A DNA stretch of 20,451 nt. Source: Bacteroidales bacterium. GTDB lineage: Bacteria; Bacteroidota; Bacteroidia; Bacteroidales; SM23-62. The notes beneath the pieces were generated by a model. It had not been told where the DNA came from and made no database searches. It saw only the letters and a list, made by a program, of their open reading frames with translations. A program made the translations under genes and the position numbers. The DNA is taken from contig JADHVS010000060.1 in NCBI GenBank assembly GCA_016783865.1, positions 1-20,451 on the forward strand, written 5' to 3'. Of the stretch, positions 15,589-20,451 are shown piece by piece (position 1 is the stretch's first letter; each line of letters starts with the position of its first letter).

Positions 15589-17405
15589 ATCTATCTGAAA
15601 AAATAAAACGTCGTGAATTTTTAAAAAAAGCGAGTCTAGGCACTGCGGCTTTGATTTTGCCAAAGCTTGCTTCCAGCCAGATAAGTAGGCCGAATGTCAT
15701 CTTTGTTTTAACGGATGATCAAGGATACGGTGATTTAGGCTGCCACGGCAATTAAATCATCAAAACACCAAACCTGGATTGGTTGCACCACCAAAGTATG
15801 CGTTTGACCAATTTTCACGTCAGCCCGTCATGCGCTCCGACTCGAGCATCGCTCATGACAGGACGCTACAACAACCGGACAGGGGTATGGCATACGATAA
15901 TGGGACGTTCTCTTTTGCGCGAAGATGAGGTGACAATTGCGGATGTATTGAAAAACAATGGCTACAAAACCGGCATTTTCGGTAAATGGCACCTTGGCGA
16001 CAATTACCCATTCCGACCGCAAGACAGAGGCTTTGACGAAGTCTTGATCCACGGCGGTGGTGGCATTGGTCAGGCTCCGGATTTCTGGGATAACGACTAC
16101 TTCGATGACACTTATTTATATAATAGTAAGTACAAAAAGTTCAAAGGCTATTGCACGGATATATGGTTCGACAATGCGATTAAATTTATTGAAACCAACA
16201 AGAATCATCCTTTTTTCTGCTACATCTCAACCAATGCGCCGCACGGCCCTTTCCATGTCGCGGAAAAATATAGTCAGCCCTATAAGGACGCGGGTTTGTC
16301 AGAGAAGAGAGCTAGGTTTTATGGCATGATTGCCAACATTGACGAAAACATGGGACGGCTTGACCAAAAGTTGGAAACCCTCGAGCTCAAGGAAAACACA
16401 ATATTTGTTTACCTGACGGACAATGGCACTAGCATAGGTGTAAACGTCGATAAGGACGGTTGGGTCAGAGGAAAAGGATATAACGCGAGAATGCGCGGGC
16501 ATAAAAACTGGCCCTATGAAGGCGGTCACAGGGTTCCTTGTTTTATCCATTGGCCACAAGGGGGGATTGCAGGTGGAAAGGATATTAAAAAGCTCACAGC
16601 ACATTTTGATCTCATGCCGACAGTGATGGACCTGTGTGGGATCACTAAGCCTAAAAACTTGAAGTTCGATGGAACCAGCATCACTCCATTATTACAAACA
16701 AAAGCAAAGGCATGGCCAGAACGGGTTCTGGTTGTTGATTCGCAGCGGATTGAAAATCCTCAAAAGTGGCGAAAGAGCGTGGTGATGAATGAGCGCTGGC
16801 GGATGATTAATGGTCGGGAGTTGTACGATATTACAGATGATCCTGGGCAGTTACGCGATATTTCTGGTTCTCATCCTGCAACGGTTCAAAACTTGCGCAA
16901 AGCTTATGAAAAATGGTGGATGGATATTTCCAAACGATTCAGTGAGTATTGTTACATCGTTCTTGGCACAACTCAAGAAAATCCTGCAACTTTAACCGGG
17001 CATGATTGGCATACAGAGGAAAAACAACCATGGCATCAGCGCCAGATACGAAATGCACTTAAAGCGAATGGATTTTGGGCAGTAAGTGTCGCTGAAAAAG
17101 GGGAATATGAGATTTCTCTGCGGCGTTGGCCAACCGAATTGCGGATTCCAATAACTGCAGGTGTTCTGGGAAAAAAGAAAACATCGCACGTAACAGAAGT
17201 TGGTGAAGGTAAAGCACTACAAATTGTCAGCGCCCGGCTAAAAATTGCAAATGTTGATGAGACGGAAACCGTGGTAAAGCATGCTGAGTCTGTATCTTTT
17301 CAGGTTTCATTGGATACGGGTAAAACAAAATTACAGACCTGGTTTACGGATGATAGGGGTGAAAGTTTCGGCGCCTATTATGTGCAGGTGAGAAGAATAA
17401 TGTAA
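15585..17405 (+). pseudogene. S1-family sulfatase interrupted by an in-frame TAA (sulfatase 3)
   Basis: The frame 15585-17405 spans 606 codons plus stop and encodes a whole sulfatase, except for a TAA at 15753-15755 (codon 57). Before it stand a Tat signal (KRREFLKKA, 8-16) and the start of the core, [22 protein letters not shown]. After it, with no frame change, come IIKTPNLDWL, the formylglycine Cys83 in CAPTRASLMTG, GKWHLGDN, NAPHGPF, LTDNGTSIG and a C-terminal arylsulfatase domain with EISLRRWP. Related proteins commonly read GNEIIKTPN here, so a single GAA-to-TAA change would explain the stop. A product restarted downstream (for instance TTG 15783) would lack the export signal and the first metal-binding aspartates, so it should be inactive. 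The rest of the frame is undamaged, which points to a recent mutation, a sequencing error or readthrough. Confidence 0.82.
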
Positions 17406-17463
17406 TGAGAATCATTCATAACCAAATAATAGTTTAAGGATTAATTCAAGTAGGAGAAAATAG

Positions 17464-18939
17464 ATGCAAAATATAAAACGACGAGATTTCTTGAAAGCTA
17501 TGGGTGTGGGCGGTGCGGCAATTGCTTTGTCTGGGTTTGATTTATCAATTGGAAAATTACAAAAACACCAAAAGCCAAATATTCTCTTTATCATGGCGGA
17601 TGACCTAGGAAAAGAATGGATAAGTTGTTACGGTGCAGAAGGAATTGAAACACCCAATATCGATAAGCTTGCAGCAGGTGGAATGCGATTTGAGAATGTT
17701 TACTGTATGCCCCAATGTACACCAACAAGGGCAACACTTTTAACAGGACAATATCCTTACAACAATGGCTGGGTAAATCATTGGGATGTGCCGCGCTGGG
17801 GTGCTGGTTGTCATTTCGACTGGAATCATAATACAACATTTGCCAAGGTAATGAAAACAGCCGGATATAAAACAGCAGCAGCCGGTAAATGGCAGGTCAA
17901 TGATTTCCGCGTTACACCTGATGCCATGGAAAAACATGGGTTCGATGACTGGTGTATGTGGACGGGATATGAAACCGGTGTTGATGCTAGTGCTGAAAGA
18001 TACTGGGATGCATATTTAAACACCCGAGAAGGTAGCAAAACCTATGAAGGTCAGTTTGGTGAGGATGTATTCACAGATTTTCTTATCGATTTTATGAAAA
18101 AGAATAAAGATGAACCGATGATGATGTACTATCCAATGGCTTTACCTCATCCACCATTGACTACCACTCCTGATGAGCCGGATGTGGAAGGTAAAAAAGA
18201 AAAAATGGCTGCCATGGTTCGCTATGTAGATACTCTGGCTGGGAAACTTGTTTCAGCGATTGACGATTTGGGTATACGGGAAAATACTATCATCATCTGG
18301 ACAACTGATAATGGTACTGTCAAGAATTTCAGAAATAAAATGGATGGACGGGAAGTTCGCGGTGGTAAGGCCACTACATTTGAATCAGGGGTAAATGCAC
18401 CGTTTATCGTCAATGCGCCTGGAATTGTTCCTGCGGGCGTTGTAAGTGATGCATTATCAGATTTCACAGATTTACTGCCAACATTCGCAGAACTCGGTGG
18501 TGCTGAATTACCTGAAAACTGGCAGTTGGATGGTAAATCCATTGCATCTCACTTGGTTGGTAATTCAAATGATTCCCAGAGGGAATGGATAATGGCCATG
18601 GGAGGGCACCCTGCGAAGCTGACAGAAAGAGGAGTTGAGCCCATGCTTGAATACAGGGACCGTGTGATCAGGGATAAACAGTATAAACTGTTTGTTGGCA
18701 AAGACCGTCAGCCGGAGAAACTGATTGATTTACATGCTGATCCTGATGAAAAAATTGACCTGCTGTCAAGTGCGGATGTCAACGTGATAGCTGCAAAAAA
18801 TAAATTGATTGCAGCAGCAGCTTCATTTCCGGAAAAAGATGCCAGACCGAAATATGACCCCACACCGGCTCAGCCATGGGATAAGACACCCAAAAGCATG
18901 AGCGATTTCAATAAAGCCTATAATCCGGAAAAACCATAA
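17464..18939 (+). CDS. S1-family sulfatase with Tat signal (sulfatase 4)
   Basis: This 491-residue sulfatase carries a twin-arginine signal KRRDFLKAMGVGG (5-17) followed by AIALSGF. The core reads KPNILFIMADDLG with Asp46/Asp47, and the formylglycine cysteine is Cys85 in CTPTRATLLTG. Later motifs are LPHPPL, IIWTTDNGTVKN and KLIDLHADPDEKIDL. Where most family members have GKWHLG, this one reads GKWQVND, so the usual substrate-site histidine is replaced by glutamine; related subfamilies may share this. The ATG lies behind a clear ribosome binding site (AGGAG, 17452-17456). The gene ends in TAATG, overlapping a short ORF by one base, and its last codons form the left part of a direct repeat that recurs beyond the transporter gene. 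Confidence 0.9.
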   Translation: MQNIKRRDFLKAMGVGGAAIALSGFDLSIGKLQKHQKPNILFIMADDLGKEWISCYGAEGIETPNIDKLAAGGMRFENVYCMPQCTPTRATLLTGQYPYNNGWVNHWDVPRWGAGCHFDWNHNTTFAKVMKTAGYKTAAAGKWQVNDFRVTPDAMEKHGFDDWCMWTGYETGVDASAERYWDAYLNTREGSKTYEGQFGEDVFTDFLIDFMKKNKDEPMMMYYPMALPHPPLTTTPDEPDVEGKKEKMAAMVRYVDTLAGKLVSAIDDLGIRENTIIIWTTDNGTVKNFRNKMDGREVRGGKATTFESGVNAPFIVNAPGIVPAGVVSDALSDFTDLLPTFAELGGAELPENWQLDGKSIASHLVGNSNDSQREWIMAMGGHPAKLTERGVEPMLEYRDRVIRDKQYKLFVGKDRQPEKLIDLHADPDEKIDLLSSADVNVIAAKNKLIAAAASFPEKDARPKYDPTPAQPWDKTPKSMSDFNKAYNPEKP

Positions 18940-18957
18940 TGTCCAGCAAATTGCATA
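18921..18957 (+). repeat. 37-bp direct repeat, left copy
   Basis: The sequence from TAATCCGGAAAAACC to AAATTGCATA is identical to 20344-20380 except for one base (C at 18947, A at 20370). This copy covers the last six codons and stop of sulfatase 4, the overlapping ATG and the first codons after it. Identity ends sharply at both edges. Confidence 0.9.
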
Positions 18958-19040
18958 TTATATCTACAAAATGGGTGCAGATTTTGTGGGTAATGATGGT
19001 AATCTGTGGAAATAAAGAAAAATTTTACCCATATGAATAA
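18939..19040 (+). pseudogene. 33-codon ORF, probable remnant of a lipoprotein gene start
   Basis: An ATG overlapping the sulfatase 4 stop (TAATG) opens MSSKLHIISTKW and a hydrophobic stretch VQILWVMMVICGN, then stops after 33 codons, inside the transporter start. The first six residues correspond to the start of the partial lipoprotein gene at 20362 (MSRKLH). The most economical reading is a truncated duplicate of that gene start left when the transporter gene arrived. It could also serve as a translated leader for the transporter. Confidence 0.4.
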
Positions 19041-20346
19041 GTATTCAGCAAAGTCTAGGCAAGTAATCACCAAACCATTTTTAATGCCTTTTATTCTTGT
19101 AGGGCTGTTGTTTCCACTTTGGGGATTTGTCAATGATATAACGAATCCACTGGTTGCAGCTTTCAAAAACATTTTATTGATCAGTCATTTTGAAAGTGCG
19201 CTGGTGCAATTTGCCTTCTATGGCGGGTATTGCCTTATGGCGATTCCTGCAGCGATTTTTATTAAAAGATTTAATTATAAGCAAGCTATTCTCATGGGAT
19301 TAGCTTTGTACTCCATTGGATGCTTTCTTTTTATCCCTGCAGGAAAAATGATGGTTTTTGAAGCATTTCTTATTGCCTATTTTATCATGACCTGTGGATT
19401 ATCTTTTCTTGAAACCAGCGCAAATCCTTACATCCTGTCCCTGGGGGATGAAAGCACCGCCACACAACGTCTAAACTTTGCACAAGCATTTAATCCATTG
19501 GGATCCTTGACAGGGATGTTTGTTGCGAAGGAATTTATTTTAGCTCAATTAAACCCTGCTTCAGAAACATCCCGGCTAGAATTGGCACAAAATGATCCGG
19601 ATGCCTTTTCCAAAATTCAACAAAATGATTTGAATGTGATAGTTGATCCATATCTGATCTTGGGAATAGTTGTTAGTGTGGTATTTTTCATTTTTTTATT
19701 TTCAAAATTACCGGGATCAAATTCTTCAGATGAAAGTAAATTGGATCTTAAACCAACTTTAAATCGATTATTCTCAAATAGGCATTACAAGGATGGTGTC
19801 ATTGCCCAGGCATTTTATGTGGGGGCACAGATCATGTGTTGGACCTTCATTATTCAATATGGAGTTAATGAATTGGGAATGACCAAAGAGGATGCGCAAT
19901 CTTATAATATGGTGGCTATGGTCATTTTTGTCAGTAGCCGGTTTATTTGTACATACATTTTAAAATTCATCAATCCGGGTCAGTTGCTCATGATCCTTGC
20001 TATGGGTGGTGGTGTATTCACATTGGGCGCCATTTTCATTTCCGGGATGGTAGGTATCTATTCACTGGTAGCAATTTCTGCCTGTATGTCCTTGATGTTC
20101 CCCACAATTTATGGTATTGCACTTAAAGGATTGGGAGATGATGCTAAAATTGGATCGGCTGGATTAATTTTGGCAATTGGTGGAGGTTCTCTTCTGCCAC
20201 CTCTGCAGGGAGCAATTATAGATATGCCATCTTTTACAATCGGAGATTTTATGTTGTCCAGTACCCGTGCAAGCTTTTGCCTACCTTTCATTTGTTTCTT
20301 GGTAATAGGGTTCTTCGGTTGGAACACGATCAGGGAAAACACTTAA
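19033..20346 (+). CDS. fucP: FucP-like MFS sugar:proton symporter
   Basis: This 437-residue inner-membrane carrier is close in length to E. coli FucP and likely imports L-fucose or a related L-sugar with protons. LLFPLWGFVNDITNPLV in helix 1 places Asp35 near FucP Asp46. GLSFLETSANPYI places Glu127 near FucP Glu135, both proton/sugar-coupling residues in that family. LNFAQAFNPLGSLTG and GDESTATQRLNFA are also family features, followed by about twelve predicted membrane helices. ATG 19033 is preferred; an in-frame GTG at 19006 would add nine residues. No strong ribosome binding site precedes either, so coupling to the short upstream ORF (18939-19040) is possible. Its stop codon is supplied by the first three bases of the right repeat copy. 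Glucose/galactose or N-acetylglucosamine carriers of the same subfamily are alternatives; the fucosidase context favours L-fucose or L-galactose. Confidence 0.85.
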   Translation: MNKYSAKSRQVITKPFLMPFILVGLLFPLWGFVNDITNPLVAAFKNILLISHFESALVQFAFYGGYCLMAIPAAIFIKRFNYKQAILMGLALYSIGCFLFIPAGKMMVFEAFLIAYFIMTCGLSFLETSANPYILSLGDESTATQRLNFAQAFNPLGSLTGMFVAKEFILAQLNPASETSRLELAQNDPDAFSKIQQNDLNVIVDPYLILGIVVSVVFFIFLFSKLPGSNSSDESKLDLKPTLNRLFSNRHYKDGVIAQAFYVGAQIMCWTFIIQYGVNELGMTKEDAQSYNMVAMVIFVSSRFICTYILKFINPGQLLMILAMGGGVFTLGAIFISGMVGIYSLVAISACMSLMFPTIYGIALKGLGDDAKIGSAGLILAIGGGSLLPPLQGAIIDMPSFTIGDFMLSSTRASFCLPFICFLVIGFFGWNTIRENT

Positions 20347-20380
20347 TCCGGAAAAACCATAATGTCCAGAAAATTGCATA
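20344..20380 (+). repeat. 37-bp direct repeat, right copy
   Basis: This is the second copy of 18921-18957 (36 of 37 identical, 1423 bases apart). It begins with the stop codon of the transporter gene, continues with the noncoding remnant of the sulfatase 4 C-terminal codons, and ends within the first codons of the next gene, whose ATG at 20362 keeps the TAATG context. Confidence 0.9.
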
Positions 20381-20451
20381 GTAATTCAAACATATTGAAA
20401 ATGATATTAATGCTGATATTGATTAGTAGTTGTATGATAAATGGATACAAG
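20362..20451 (+). CDS. N-terminus of an exported lipoprotein (partial)
   Basis: Thirty codons are visible before the right edge: MSRKLH, a hydrophobic stretch (ILKMILMLILI) and SSCMINGYK. A basic start, hydrophobic core and ISSC form a lipoprotein signal with a likely lipidated Cys24. Given the neighbours, another sulfatase or glycoside hydrolase is likely, but nothing of the mature protein can be identified. Confidence 0.6.
   Translation, partial: MSRKLHSNSNILKMILMLILISSCMINGYK

Noticed and set aside
15753..15755. Recoding (selenocysteine or reassigned stop) to explain the sulfatase interruption
   Set aside because: The codon is TAA, not TGA or TAG; no recoding hairpin is evident and all other genes in the window end normally at TAA, TAG and TGA.
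18921..20380. Insertion-sequence explanation for the 37-bp repeats
   Set aside because: No transposase or inverted ends; the repeat is far longer than common target-site duplications and the enclosed gene is a sugar carrier.
1..20451. Reverse-strand open frames of 60-110 codons
   Set aside because: All lie opposite well-supported plus-strand genes, lack ribosome binding sites or recognisable domains, and are expected shadows.
1..20451. SusC/SusD-type polysaccharide utilisation locus, tRNA genes, CRISPR arrays
   Set aside because: No TonB-dependent receptor or SusD-like frame, no cloverleaf-like sequence and no regularly spaced repeats were seen.

Overview
The window is a plus-strand, densely packed catabolic locus for a sulfated polysaccharide, probably from a Gram-negative marine or sediment bacterium that can live without oxygen. 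Signs of this are Tat, Sec and lipoprotein signals on secreted enzymes, an oxygen-independent sulfatase maturase, and roughly 40-45% GC in most genes. FCB- or PVC-type bacteria carry such loci, but nothing here fixes the phylum. There is no SusC/SusD pair, transposase, tRNA, rRNA or CRISPR array. No stretch over 300 bases lacks a gene; the longest gap is 6169-6431.

Region 1 (1-3974) is a sugar transport and nucleotide-sugar module: the tail of an unknown gene, an SSS-family sodium/solute symporter, a GDP-mannose 3,5-epimerase-like enzyme, and a fusion of a HIGH-type nucleotidyltransferase with a GHMP-type sugar kinase. Region 2 (4138-7535) is maturation and control: a fusion of a parvulin-type prolyl isomerase with a radical-SAM anaerobic sulfatase-maturating enzyme (anSME), then a GntR/LacI-type sugar-sensing repressor started from TTG behind a strong ribosome binding site.

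Region 3 (7574-20451) is the degradation module: a Tat-type S1 sulfatase, a Sec-type S1 sulfatase, two GH29 alpha-L-fucosidase-family enzymes, a GH117-type enzyme with all expected catalytic residues, a third sulfatase interrupted by an in-frame TAA, a fourth Tat-type sulfatase, a FucP-like MFS transporter, and the start of a lipoprotein gene. All four sulfatases have a cysteine-type formylglycine motif, which fits the anSME encoded just upstream.

Inferred working: exported sulfatases strip sulfate, GH29 and GH117 enzymes release L-sugars (L-fucose, L-galactose or 3,6-anhydro-L-galactose) from chain ends, and the FucP-like and SSS carriers import them. GH29 plus GH117 plus S1 sulfatases recalls red-algal galactan (agar/porphyran) loci as much as fucoidan loci.

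The locus looks assembled by recombination. The second sulfatase and first fucosidase are much more AT-rich than their neighbours and look like Flavobacteriia genes. The transporter lies between two 37-bp direct repeats (36/37 identical) that duplicate a gene junction. Several genes begin with TTG or behind gene-start remnants.
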